A DNA stretch of 45,295 nt from a bacterium (lineage in GTDB: Bacteria; Bacteroidota; Bacteroidia; CAILMK01; JACPUW01), in contig WGNN01000033.1 in NCBI GenBank assembly GCA_016124515.1, forward strand, positions 1 to 45,295. Direction: 5' to 3'. Every line of letters begins with the position of its first letter. Within the stretch, counting starts at the first letter, position 1. A model generated the notes under the pieces. That model was given only the letters and a program-made list of their open reading frames with translations. It was not told the origin of the DNA and did no database searches. The position numbers were made by a program, and so were the translations under genes. Below, one piece after another: positions 1 through 8,520 of the stretch.

Positions 1-366
1 ACTGCGCTATGCCCCGAACTTTATTGGTGCACTACTCTCGCCGTGGCGAGACTATGTCCCAAAATATATTGGTGTGTTACTCTCGCAAAAACAAGAATCC
101 ACATCATATTTCAATAATTTATTTTGGAAGACTTGCCTTCCAAACCAGAGCAGCTGTGCTCCGAACTATTTCACTGTGCCACGCTCGTTTCCACGATTTA
201 TTGGCACTTCTCAATTCTTAAAATTATGCCGGAAATCTTCTTTTTCCTTGTCCTTCGTTTAAAAAGGAGTGCAAATTTAATTGTAAAATCTACTTGTCAA
301 ACAAAAGTTTTTGAAAAATCAAGAAAATTTTTGCGCATGGCAAGGCCACAACGGCGCCTCCTCAAC
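1..366. other. Gene-free stretch with degenerate direct repeats
   Basis: No credible gene is seen. Two 35-nt units (7-41 and 52-86) both begin with ctatg, contain ttggtg and end with ctctcgc. A third, more degenerate copy starts near 156 (ctgtgctccgaact). Short inverted repeats lie at about 123-142 (ttggaag/cttccaa) and 150-163 (gagca/tgctc). Open frames crossing this stretch lack family-like composition and partly run antisense to xseB. The array may continue beyond the left edge. Confidence 0.5.
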
Positions 367-567
367 TCAACCTTCTTCGTCAATACTGTCAATTATTTCA
401 TCTACAGATGTTTGCGTTTCTCTGAGCTTTTGTTTGCAGTACTTGATAAGCTCCGCCGCACGTTTCAGTTTTTTGTTCAGCTCGTCTATACCCGGCTGTT
501 CAAACTCCAGTACTTTAAGTATTTCCTGCAATTCAAGTTGTGCTTTTTCGTAGGTTAATTTACTCAT
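367..567 (-). CDS. xseB: Exodeoxyribonuclease VII small subunit
   Basis: Small subunit of exonuclease VII, a cytoplasmic nuclease that degrades single-stranded DNA to oligonucleotides. The 66-residue product has the usual family length. It is a predicted helical hairpin with the family pattern near the N-terminus (TYEKAQLELQEI) followed by a central helix containing LNKKLKRAAELIKYCKQKL. Its start overlaps the last 4 nt of xseA, the usual translationally coupled xseA-xseB arrangement, and it is transcribed after xseA from the promoter at 1861-1890. No strong terminator is seen after the stop codon. Confidence 0.93.
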   Translation of the reverse strand: MSKLTYEKAQLELQEILKVLEFEQPGIDELNKKLKRAAELIKYCKQKLRETQTSVDEIIDSIDEEG

Positions 568-1856
568 TTTATGTTTGTTATGTTGCTTAGTAGGGTTTGT
601 TTTCCGTTGGTGGTTTCAAGCGTTTGGCCCACCTCCACCTTCGCTTTGCCCAAGGGCAGGCCATTGACCATGCTCATGCTGTAGCCCAATGCAAAAATGC
701 GTTTGGGATCCAATAATTCGCATTTTTGCTCTGCATGAAGCAGCAAGGTTTCGGCTTGTTGCAACTGTAGCTTTACCTGCATGTTCAGTTGTATTAATTC
801 GCGCTCAAGCAGGGTTTCCTGTTGTTGCAGGGCTTTATCGCTCCTGTTTCGCAACTTTTCTTTTTGGCTGCCTAGTATCAGGGCCTGGTTGTGCACAAGG
901 TTTTGCGTTTCGGTTTTCAGTCTTACGGCCAGCTTGTTGTTTTTCTCAGTTTCGGTGTCCAAATAGCTGTTTGCTTCGTAGTAAATATCACGCCCCAATG
1001 CTTCAATTGCTCCTTCAAACAAGGCATTGTGGTTAATAATGAATTCGGCCACGGCGGTGGGGGTTTTTAATCCGGTGTGTGCCACCAAATCAGCCACACT
1101 TTCGTCGCGGTCGTGGCCAATGCCCGTAAGCACAGGATAACTGGTCTGTGCCAGGGTAAAGTTGAGTTGGTAATCATCAAAACAGCTTAAGTCAATTACC
1201 GATCCGCCACCGCGAATCAATACCACCGCATCAAAATCATTGGCTTGCATTTCTACTTTGTCAAGTGCGGCCATTATAGATTCAGGTGCTTTTTCGCCTT
1301 GTACCAGACACGGAAACAACACCGTGTGTAAGGTATAGCCATAGGTGTTGTGGTTCAACTGTTTCATAAAATCGCCGTATCCGGCGGCGGTGGCAGAGGT
1401 AATGATGGCGAGCTTGTGCAATACCCTGGGCAAGGGCAGGGCCTTGTTCATTTCAAGCAAACCATCAGCCTTCAATTGCTCAATGGTTTCTTGTTTTATG
1501 CGCTCAAATTCACCCAATGAATAAGATGGGTCTATATCAACTATGGTTAGGCTAAAACCATATTGCAAATGAAACTCGGGCTGCACCCTGAAAAGTACTT
1601 TCATTCCCGCTTTCAGGCTTTCGCGGGTTACATTTTCAAAATGGCCAACCACTCTGAAACGGTTGAACGCCCACAAATTGGCCCTTGTTTTGGCGCAGAT
1701 CTGACCGGCTTCTTTCTCAATAAGCTCAAAATAAAGGTGCCTGCTGCCCGACAACGAAGCAATTTCGGCCACTACAGAATAGGTGTCGGCAAATGTTGAC
1801 CGCACTTGTTCCTGTATCTGCTCTAAAAATTCCGATAGTTTAAGTGCTTCTTCCAC
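564..1856 (-). CDS. xseA: Exodeoxyribonuclease VII large subunit
   Basis: Catalytic large subunit of exonuclease VII. The 430-residue length fits the family. Residues about 1-110 are the OB-fold nucleic acid binding domain. The catalytic domain follows, with RGGGS at 215-219, the metal-site motif GIGHDRDES at 245-253 and TPTAVAEF at 265-272. Residues about 300-390 form the coiled coil that receives XseB, and a short C-terminal conserved segment follows (FALGYSM). The start is GTG at 1856, chosen because the next upstream bases hold a promoter -7 box (TAATATTG) only 4 nt away. The mRNA is therefore probably leaderless. xseB overlaps by 4 nt. Confidence 0.95.
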   Translation of the reverse strand: MEEALKLSEFLEQIQEQVRSTFADTYSVVAEIASLSGSRHLYFELIEKEAGQICAKTRANLWAFNRFRVVGHFENVTRESLKAGMKVLFRVQPEFHLQYGFSLTIVDIDPSYSLGEFERIKQETIEQLKADGLLEMNKALPLPRVLHKLAIITSATAAGYGDFMKQLNHNTYGYTLHTVLFPCLVQGEKAPESIMAALDKVEMQANDFDAVVLIRGGGSVIDLSCFDDYQLNFTLAQTSYPVLTGIGHDRDESVADLVAHTGLKTPTAVAEFIINHNALFEGAIEALGRDIYYEANSYLDTETEKNNKLAVRLKTETQNLVHNQALILGSQKEKLRNRSDKALQQQETLLERELIQLNMQVKLQLQQAETLLLHAEQKCELLDPKRIFALGYSMSMVNGLPLGKAKVEVGQTLETTNGKQTLLSNITNIK

Positions 1857-1860
1857 GCTT

Positions 1861-1890
1861 CAATATTAGCCCGCATTGTTGGTTTCCAAA
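1861..1890 (-). promoter_or_regulatory. Promoter of xseAB
   Basis: On the minus strand this reads TTTG, an 18-nt spacer, then TAATATTG, one mismatch from the Bacteroidota -7 consensus TAnnTTTG. The box ends 4 nt before the GTG of xseA, so transcription should start at or next to the start codon. Confidence 0.6.
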
Positions 1891-2091
1891 AAAGTTTGCG
1901 CTGCATCAAAGTCAAAATTACCTTCAAAAAACCACCAAGGGGTGAGCAGGGGAAGTTTAAAGGACTTCAAATGAAAATTGCAAATTAAAAATTGGCATCT
2001 GCGAGCTGAAAGTATAAGGATAAAGGAATTGTATGACAAATGATCCTACTTCCGCCCCTGCTTTCGTGCCATTTTCCTACACGAGCGTCAC

Positions 2092-2099
2092 TAACTTTG
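2092..2099 (+). promoter_or_regulatory. -7 box upstream of copA
   Basis: TAACTTTG matches TAnnTTTG exactly and ends 4 nt before the ATG at 2104. I see no good TTG -33 element at the right distance, so activity may need an activator, as is common for metal-induced genes. This is inference; no operator palindrome was recognised. Confidence 0.4.
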
Positions 2100-2103
2100 C
2101 ACC

Positions 2104-4290
2104 ATGCAAACCGGAAATTTTACCGTAAGGGGCATGACCTGCGCCTCCTGTGCCGCAAGTGTAGAGAGTATGTTGCAAAGTGCAGGCGGGGTTGCAGATG
2201 CGGCTGTAAATTTTGCCAGCAATAGCGTGCAGGTCAAGTGGGACGAAACGACTATATCACCCACTGATTTCAAACAAATTTTGAAACAAATAGGCTACGA
2301 CCTGGACTTGCACACCGACCGCGAAACGCAGGCTAAACGCAATGAAGAAGAGTGGATAGCAGCAAGGAACCGGACATTTGTGGCCATAGCCTTGGCAACT
2401 CCTGTTTTTGTACTCGGGATGTTTTTTATGCACGCCGGCGGATGGGTGCATTGGGTTTCTATGCTGCTCACTGCCGCGGTAATGGCCTTTCCGGGGCGGC
2501 ACTTTTATACCAATGCCGCCAAACGGGCGCGCTTCGGACAAGCCAATATGGACACACTTGTGGCGCTAAGCACGGCCATTGCCTTTTTATACAGCGCCGT
2601 CAACACGGTTTATCCGCAGTTTATTCAATCCTATGGCATCAAGGCCGAAGTGTATTTTGAGTCAGCGGCTGTTATTATCGCCTTTATTCTGTTGGGCAAA
2701 TATTTTGAAGAAAAGGCTAAACATAAAAGCGGCGAGGCTATTCAACAGCTCATGCAATTGCAACCCAACGAGGTGACGGTGATAAAAAACGGCCTGGAAG
2801 AACGGATTTCCATTGAAGATGTAAAACCTTTTGACCGCCTGTTGGTAAAAGCAGGCGAACGCATTCCGGTGGATGGCGTGGTTGCGGCTGGTTCATCTTT
2901 TGTTGACGAAAGCATGCTGAGCGGCGAACCTGTTCCGGTGGAGAAACAAAAGAAAAGCAGCGTGTTTGCGGGCACTTTCAACCAAAGCGGGCTCATAACT
3001 GTGCTTGCGCAGAAAGTAGGTGAAGGCACTGTACTGTCGCAAATAGTGGAAGCGGTAAAAAAAGCGCAGGGCAGCAAAGCACCGGTACAAAAAAAGGCAG
3101 ATGCCATAGCGGCGGTTTTTGTGCCTGTAGTGCTTGTAGTGGCGGTTTTAACCTTTGCGCTGTGGCTGCTTATTGGCTCGCTGAGCTATTTGCCACAGGC
3201 CATCAACAGCGCGGTGGCGGTATTGGTTATTGCTTGTCCATGTGCCTTGGGTTTGGCCACACCCACCGCCCTGATGGTGGGCATGGGCAAAGCGGCTACC
3301 AGCGGTATTCTTATAAAAGATGCCACCCAACTGGAACTCGCCGCCAAGGTAAATGAAGTGGTTTTTGACAAAACGGGAACCCTTACACTGGGCAAACCAC
3401 AGGTTTCAACCCAACAATGGTTTGCTGAAGATGAACCAAACAAGTCGGTTTTTTTGGCCCTTGAAAAAGCCTCGGGGCACCCACTTTCGCTCCCGCTGAT
3501 TGAAGCTGTCAACGCTGCAAATGTGACATTAGAGCAACACCAAACTGTGGCGGGAAGTGGCGTGTGGGGCCTATATGGCGGTCAGGCATTTTTTGCCGGC
3601 AAGGCCGAATGGATAGCCGAAGTGGCAGAAATACCTAAGGCGGTGCAAGAAAAATTGCCACTTTTTGCTGCAGATGAAACAGTGGTGATGTTTGCCAAAA
3701 AGAATACCCTGTTGGCAGCCATTGGTCTTCGCGATGCGCTAAAACCTGATGCAAAAGAGGCGGTGGCCTGGTTGCAGAACCAACAAATCAACTGCCACAT
3801 GTTGTCGGGCGATCGACCCGAAGTGGCGCAAGAAATAGCAAAACAACTGGACATACGCCACGTAAAAGCGGGTGTATTGCCTACCGAAAAGGGAGCCTAC
3901 CTGGAGCAAGTCAAAAACAACGACAAAGCCGTGGTAGCCATGCTGGGCGATGGAATAAATGATGCCGAAGCACTGGCCAAAGCCGATGTAGGGGTGGCCA
4001 TGGCACAGGGCACCGATATTGCGCTCGATGTGGCGGGTATTACCCTCATGCACGGCAAACTCACCGACTGGGTGAGTGCCATAAAAATTGCCAGAAAAAC
4101 ATCGCGTGTCATCAACGAAAACCTGTTTTGGGCCTTTTTCTACAATGTAATTTGCATTCCCGTGGCAGCCGGCTTGCTCTATCCATTCAATGGTTTTTTG
4201 CTAAGCCCCATGATTGCGGGTGCGGCCATGGCCTTTAGTTCAGTAACCGTGGTGCTCAACAGCCTGCGTATCAAAAGCGGCCTTAAATGA
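2104..4290 (+). CDS. copA: Cu(I)-translocating P-type ATPase
   Basis: P1B-type ATPase that pumps Cu(I) (possibly Ag(I)) out of the cytoplasm at the cost of ATP. The 728-residue protein has one N-terminal HMA domain (MTCASC, residues 11-16), membrane helices, the actuator loop with SGEP at 273-276, the transmembrane metal motif CPC at 378-380, the phosphorylated Asp in DKTGT at 422-426 and the hinge GDGIND at 615-620. The C-terminal helices carry the YN and MAFSS residues that distinguish Cu(I) pumps from Zn/Cd pumps. An oddity is SGHP at 457-460, where the family usually has SEHP. It lies 79 bp before a separate HMA chaperone, which suggests coordinated copper handling. Confidence 0.95.
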   Translation: MQTGNFTVRGMTCASCAASVESMLQSAGGVADAAVNFASNSVQVKWDETTISPTDFKQILKQIGYDLDLHTDRETQAKRNEEEWIAARNRTFVAIALATPVFVLGMFFMHAGGWVHWVSMLLTAAVMAFPGRHFYTNAAKRARFGQANMDTLVALSTAIAFLYSAVNTVYPQFIQSYGIKAEVYFESAAVIIAFILLGKYFEEKAKHKSGEAIQQLMQLQPNEVTVIKNGLEERISIEDVKPFDRLLVKAGERIPVDGVVAAGSSFVDESMLSGEPVPVEKQKKSSVFAGTFNQSGLITVLAQKVGEGTVLSQIVEAVKKAQGSKAPVQKKADAIAAVFVPVVLVVAVLTFALWLLIGSLSYLPQAINSAVAVLVIACPCALGLATPTALMVGMGKAATSGILIKDATQLELAAKVNEVVFDKTGTLTLGKPQVSTQQWFAEDEPNKSVFLALEKASGHPLSLPLIEAVNAANVTLEQHQTVAGSGVWGLYGGQAFFAGKAEWIAEVAEIPKAVQEKLPLFAADETVVMFAKKNTLLAAIGLRDALKPDAKEAVAWLQNQQINCHMLSGDRPEVAQEIAKQLDIRHVKAGVLPTEKGAYLEQVKNNDKAVVAMLGDGINDAEALAKADVGVAMAQGTDIALDVAGITLMHGKLTDWVSAIKIARKTSRVINENLFWAFFYNVICIPVAAGLLYPFNGFLLSPMIAGAAMAFSSVTVVLNSLRIKSGLK

Positions 4291-4338
4291 ACTGTCTTAA
4301 TGAAACTTATTACCCATATAAAATGCCTTTAAACCGCT

Positions 4339-4346
4339 TAGTTTTG
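4339..4346 (+). promoter_or_regulatory. Possible -7 box for the HMA chaperone
   Basis: TAGTTTTG matches TAnnTTTG and would give a leader of roughly 20 nt before the ATG at 4370. No convincing -33 element is visible, so read-through from copA is equally possible. Confidence 0.3.
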
Positions 4347-4369
4347 CAGCATTCAATATAAAATACCTC

Positions 4370-4582
4370 ATGGAACATAAATTTAAAACCAACATCAACT
4401 GCAACAATTGCATCAATGCAGTTACTCCCTTCCTCAACAAAGAAATTGATATTGAGCGCTGGGAAGTTGATACCGAAAATCCCAACAAAATACTTACCGT
4501 AAATACCGACCTGAGTGCCGACGAAGTGGTGAGAATAGTAGAAGAAGCGGGTTACAAAGCAGCTAAATTGGAGCAAGCCTAG
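4370..4582 (+). CDS. Heavy-metal-associated domain protein (copper chaperone-like)
   Basis: A 70-residue single-domain protein of the HMA/Atx1-CopZ fold. The metal-binding loop is NCNNC with cysteines at residues 11 and 14, followed by the expected beta-alpha-beta-beta-alpha-beta pattern (DIERWEVDTE, ILTVNT, ADEVVRIVEEAGY). Such proteins carry Cu(I) to CopA-type ATPases in the cytoplasm. The loop lacks the usual MxCxxC methionine, which many Bacteroidota members of this family also lack. It follows copA in the same direction after 79 bp, so a role as donor or acceptor for that pump is a reasonable inference. Metal specificity is not shown by sequence. Confidence 0.85.
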   Translation: MEHKFKTNINCNNCINAVTPFLNKEIDIERWEVDTENPNKILTVNTDLSADEVVRIVEEAGYKAAKLEQA

Positions 4583-4772
4583 TTTTGATGCGCCGCTACA
4601 CGCTTGTAAATCAGGTGATGAGCCGCAATTAAGATTTTTTTAAAACTTAGAATAGTTCCAATAGGCCCGCAATAAAGCCATTTGTGTTTAATATTGTCAC
4701 ACATTGTAAGAAGCGTTTGAAAGGCCATACCGGTTTCTTAAATCAGGACCGGAACTGTTTGTCAAGCCTTCT

Positions 4773-5057
4773 TTGCGAAAAGTAATTAGTAGAAAGAAAA
4801 AAGCGACCACTGTTATCAAAGTTCAAAAAAATATATTGTTAAGTGCTTTTGTAGTAATTTTTATAGCCACGGGAACTGTGTCGGCCAATAAGAATAACTC
4901 TAACGAAGCGAGCCAACGAGCTTTTGGTCATTGCGATTGCAACCACAACCATGGAAAAACGGAGTGCATTACTTTGGGCAAAAACATCAATCACGAGGCG
5001 GTAAATACGCAAACCCGCCGCAAACCCGAGTTCAAGTGCGGCGAGCTGATTAAGTAA
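4773..5057 (+). CDS. Small secreted Cys/His-rich peptide, unknown
   Basis: A possible 94-residue protein with a TTG start. Its N-terminus is strongly basic (RKVISRKKK), then a hydrophobic stretch (about residues 20-37, ending TVSA before NKNN) looks like a signal peptide. The mature part has H53, C54, C56, H58, H60 and C65 clustered, and C89 near the end, a pattern suited to binding a soft metal. It is third in line after copA and the HMA chaperone, but 190 bp away and with no clear promoter, so linkage is inferred. I do not recognise a family. The start is uncertain, and the frame could be chance, although the signal peptide and Cys/His cluster argue against that. Confidence 0.5.
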   Translation: MRKVISRKKKATTVIKVQKNILLSAFVVIFIATGTVSANKNNSNEASQRAFGHCDCNHNHGKTECITLGKNINHEAVNTQTRRKPEFKCGELIK

Positions 5058-5533
5058 GCAAAGCTCACAATTTTTTGATGTTCCTTCAGCAATTCCCGGG
5101 TTTCAATACAACGAATTTCATTTCACGAGTACTTGCATTGAAAATTGAGAAAAGTGGATTTTCAATGGTTTATAAAGCTGTGTACTGTTGTTATCCGAGC
5201 TACTTCTCAATTCTTACTTCCTGAAGTTTCGGGGCAAACTATAATATGACTCGATAAACTCTGATAAACAAAAAGCCATATCCGATTGCTCGTATTCCGA
5301 TTACTCGTATATTGAGAGATACTCACCCCCCCTGATTTCTCCAATATGAGGGCATATTTTTAATGCGATTGTGTCGGCTCTTTTTCTTTTTAGTGGAGAA
5401 ATAATCGAAATTCCGCCCGGAACAAAAAGCTGTATGAGCCTTTGGTTTGGCTTCGACTACGCTCAGCAAACCGTGGTTGACCGGAACAAAAAGCTGTATG
5501 ATCTCGTCTTGACTTGAGTGTCTTTTTGTTCAG
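5058..5533. repeat. Intergenic region with a paired direct repeat
   Basis: No gene is seen in 476 bp. Identical 21-nt copies starting ccggaacaaaaagc lie at 5417-5437 and 5481-5501. Between them is an interrupted inverted repeat, ggtttg/caaacc, around a ttcgactacgctcag core. The second copy is also part of a 10-bp inverted repeat (gaacaaaaag at 5484-5493 with ctttttgttc at 5522-5531) that ends next to the stop codon of the minus-strand gene and could serve as a weak terminator. Shorter similar blocks (ccgattgctcgta, ccgattactcgta) sit near 5282-5310. Confidence 0.55.
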
Positions 5534-6892
5534 TTACTTCTGCTCGGGCAAGTAATATTGGCGGTACAAAATCTTTAAATATGCAGGAAGCAGCAAAAAC
5601 AAATGACCCAAAATAAGTAAATACGCACCGCCTGTTTCCACCAGTCTTTTTCTATCGAGACAATCAAAATAATCAGGATTTAACACCCGGTCGGCTGATG
5701 GATAAATTTCGGGTTCCAAATATTGGTAACATTTTACCGAATTGTCAATAATTTCAAAATAGAAAGGAAACAAAAAAGCCGGAATGAACACACTGAGGCT
5801 CTGAAATAGAAAAACCAACCTTTTGTTGGAATAATCTACGGTATGGCCTACCAACAACAGGGCTACAATGGCTATAAACGAACAAACCATCGTTACATCT
5901 AAAAGATAATGGTCGCTTCCGCCACTTGATTGTGCCATTAAAAAGAGGATAAAAAAGCCAATAACTATTGTTAGCCCCGGCGATATGAGTCCGGTGATAA
6001 TCTGGTAAATGCCAAAATACTTGAAGAAGGTAATAAGCAAAATCATAATGGAAACAATTATTGCCACTATTAGCAGGTAGCCATGTAGTTCGCGCAATAT
6101 TTTCTGGCAAAAATCGGAAGTAAATCGGAAGGATCTCTCCAGTTTGTCGCTGTTGTAAAATAGCTGGCTCAGGTGCTCACAATTGGAAGATGGCAAAACG
6201 GTGTATGGATTTCCGCTGTTGTAAAAACCCACTGTATCAATAAGTTTGGCATATATTTCTGTCCTTGAATAGGTAGTACCATCGCCGTAAATTCCGTTCA
6301 ACCGACCTATTTCTTCGCAATAATATTGTATGCTATCCATCGGAATATCCACCCGGTACTTTACCGATTTTTGCATGATTGAATCGTATTTGTACTTTAT
6401 GCTGAAGCCCCGTGCAAAATCATTTTGGTTCCTTTCAAAATAATTGATTTTTCTATTTATTTTGTCAAAGGCAGCGGCATTAACAGGAGCTGCTACCTGC
6501 GTGGTTTGGTAGTGAAGTAGGTAGTTGCAACCTGCAATATTTATAAAAACCAGGGCCAGAGCAAGCACATAGCTTCCTATCCTTATTTGCTCATACAGCC
6601 TTGGTTTTGGGTTGTTACGCGTGCGTATGTCAAATTTGTTGAACTCATACAGCCACAGCAAAACCAACAATATATTTATTACCGTAATGATAAAAGTAAT
6701 AGAAAATACGTCGGGGTATGAGCCCAGCCTTTGGGGTATTGCAAAGCATATAAGCCACGAAGCCAAGGTGAGTGCCAGTTGCCAAAACAATAGATAATGC
6801 AGTTTCATAACCCACCAAGTGGGGTGGTTCAACAGCAATTTTTTGTCAAATCGGGCAAGAAATGCCGGTATGAGTTTTTGTATGAAGTTCAT
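5534..6892 (-). CDS. Membrane protein, probable permease partner of the ABC ATPase
   Basis: A 452-residue integral membrane protein. Hydrophobic segments lie near residues 31-52, 62-82, 106-126, 269-290, 301-320, 332-350, 358-378 and 423-443, with a large hydrophilic region (about 127-268) between the third and fourth. This two-block layout with a large extracytoplasmic domain resembles ABC-2 type or exporter-like permeases, but I recognise no specific family. It starts 15 bp after the ABC ATPase on the same strand, so the two are almost certainly co-transcribed and probably form one transporter. The substrate is unknown. Confidence 0.7.
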   Translation of the reverse strand: MNFIQKLIPAFLARFDKKLLLNHPTWWVMKLHYLLFWQLALTLASWLICFAIPQRLGSYPDVFSITFIITVINILLVLLWLYEFNKFDIRTRNNPKPRLYEQIRIGSYVLALALVFINIAGCNYLLHYQTTQVAAPVNAAAFDKINRKINYFERNQNDFARGFSIKYKYDSIMQKSVKYRVDIPMDSIQYYCEEIGRLNGIYGDGTTYSRTEIYAKLIDTVGFYNSGNPYTVLPSSNCEHLSQLFYNSDKLERSFRFTSDFCQKILRELHGYLLIVAIIVSIMILLITFFKYFGIYQIITGLISPGLTIVIGFFILFLMAQSSGGSDHYLLDVTMVCSFIAIVALLLVGHTVDYSNKRLVFLFQSLSVFIPAFLFPFYFEIIDNSVKCYQYLEPEIYPSADRVLNPDYFDCLDRKRLVETGGAYLLILGHLFLLLPAYLKILYRQYYLPEQK

Positions 6893-6907
6893 AATAAACG
6901 GATAATC

Positions 6908-7822
6908 TTATTCAAAAAAATGACGGCTTGAGTTTGATATATTTCGGTAGGCGTGTAACGGTATGTTATGGTGCAATATGTGGAGCAGGAATTTTTCAGG
7001 GCCAAAATCCTGATCGCAATAAATAATATATGTATTGCCCGATTTGCTGTGTTTCAATATGCCATCTACGCCCAAAATACCTTCCAAGGCATCGTGGCTA
7101 TGCGTCACCACAATTTCGTAGATCAACTGTCCGTGTTCTTGGTTCATATCGGCTATACTACCTTGATATACGCATTTGCCTTTTTGCAAAAAAATCAATT
7201 GATCGCTCACTTCCTCAATTTTATACAAATGCTGCGAACTGACAATTATGCTCAGCGGATAGTCAGCCTTTTGTTGGAAAACTTTAAGATCGCTCAAAAA
7301 ACTACTCTGCGCCTTGATGTCTAAATTGGCAAGTGGCTCATCAAGAATGAGTAAGCGGGGTTTGCCTGCAAGCACTTTTGCCAGTTCAAACCGCATTTTA
7401 TACCCACCTGAAAGTTCGCTCCATTGCAACAACCGGTACTTCCACAGGCCCAGGTCTTTGATTAGTTGGTCAACAAACTGCTCATTTTCTTCACCAAATA
7501 TGCCGTTTATCGCCGCATTGAAATGCAGGTTTTCATACACAGTTCCGGTCCACGTTTTAAGGCTTTGCGATATGTAACCCACTTGCATTTTCAGTTCATC
7601 TACCTTGCCCCGTGGGTTAAAAAGGTACTCCACTTGTCCGCCTGAAGGTGCCAAATCAAGCGCCAACATGCTCAGCAAGGTGGTTTTGCCATTGCCGTTT
7701 TCGCCCACCAATCCGGTTATTTCGTTTTCGTACAAACTAAAACTCAGGGGTAGCAATTGGAAGCCTGAGTTGCCGTACTGCTTTTGCAAATCGATGGCAT
7801 TCAATAGTTTTTGTTGCGACAT
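6908..7822 (-). CDS. ABC transporter ATP-binding protein
   Basis: A 304-residue ATPase subunit that should drive the downstream membrane protein. It has Walker A GENGNGKTT at 40-48, a Q-loop near 86 (SQS), the signature LSGGY at 137-141, Walker B LLILDEP at 157-163 and the H-loop His at 198. Residues beyond about 220 form a C-terminal extension common in ABC-2 exporter ATPases. Walker A has Asn where the consensus has Ser/Ala-Gly (GENGNGKT), which is within family variation. Upstream on the minus strand is TTG, 18 nt, AACAATTG, ending 4 nt before the ATG, a weak promoter-like match in the same position as in several other genes here. Confidence 0.93.
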   Translation of the reverse strand: MSQQKLLNAIDLQKQYGNSGFQLLPLSFSLYENEITGLVGENGNGKTTLLSMLALDLAPSGGQVEYLFNPRGKVDELKMQVGYISQSLKTWTGTVYENLHFNAAINGIFGEENEQFVDQLIKDLGLWKYRLLQWSELSGGYKMRFELAKVLAGKPRLLILDEPLANLDIKAQSSFLSDLKVFQQKADYPLSIIVSSQHLYKIEEVSDQLIFLQKGKCVYQGSIADMNQEHGQLIYEIVVTHSHDALEGILGVDGILKHSKSGNTYIIYCDQDFGPEKFLLHILHHNIPLHAYRNISNSSRHFFE

Positions 7823-7946
7823 AAATCAATTGTTTTGGGGTACATACATGTACAATTCTAGGGTATTTGTCAATAAAAACCACTACTTTCTAAATTCAAA
7901 TAGTGAATTTGCGCTTGTTTTAACGCTGTTTAAATGATTAATTGCC

Positions 7947-8516
7947 ATGCAAACAATTTTTAACGTAAGTCCGGAAGTTGAAGCCTGGCTGGTAATACCC
8001 GCTCTCATATTTTTTGCCAGGATTCTTGATGTGTCCATTGGCACCATGCGTATTGTGTTTATTGCACGCGGCGCAAAAGGCATTGCGCCTTTATTAGGTT
8101 TTTTTGAAGTACTCATCTGGCTCATCGCCATGGGGCAAATCATGCAGAATTTATCAAATATTGCCAGTTACCTGGCTTGGGCATCAGGTTTTGCGGTGGG
8201 CAACTATGTGGGGCTTATTATAGAGGAGAAATTGGCCATAGGCAATTTGCTGGTGCGCGTTATTACGGCTAAACCTGCACATGAATTGATTGAATCGCTG
8301 AAAAAAGCCGGATTCGGTGTCACCAGTGTAGATGCCTTTGGTGCACAGGGACCGGTAAATATTATTTTTACCTTGTTTAAGCGGAAAGACCTTGAGCAGG
8401 TCCTGTCTATTGTAAAGGCCCATAATCCTAATGCATTTTATACCATCGAAAATGTACGCTACTCCAGCGAATTGCCCGCTTCCGTTACAAAATTGGCTCC
8501 GAGGGTGAGGAAGTGA
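7947..8516 (+). CDS. UPF0316 / DUF2179-family membrane protein
   Basis: A 189-residue member of the UPF0316 (YebE-like) family. The first about 90 residues hold three hydrophobic segments with the family pattern ARILDVSIGTMRIVFIARG, FFEVLIWL and ASGFAVGNYVG. The soluble C-terminal part (about 95-175) is the DUF2179 domain, which has a ferredoxin-like fold in related proteins and contains LIESLKKAGFGVTSVDAFG and PNAFYTIENVRY. Biochemical function is not established for the family. It is transcribed divergently from the ABC pair. The stop codon is followed almost at once by an array of mini-hairpins. Confidence 0.88.
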   Translation: MQTIFNVSPEVEAWLVIPALIFFARILDVSIGTMRIVFIARGAKGIAPLLGFFEVLIWLIAMGQIMQNLSNIASYLAWASGFAVGNYVGLIIEEKLAIGNLLVRVITAKPAHELIESLKKAGFGVTSVDAFGAQGPVNIIFTLFKRKDLEQVLSIVKAHNPNAFYTIENVRYSSELPASVTKLAPRVRK

Positions 8517-8520
8517 GTTT

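Noticed and set aside
124..558. A 144-codon plus-strand open frame at the left end
   Set aside because: It runs antisense to xseB for half its length and through the degenerate repeats for the rest, with no recognisable protein pattern.
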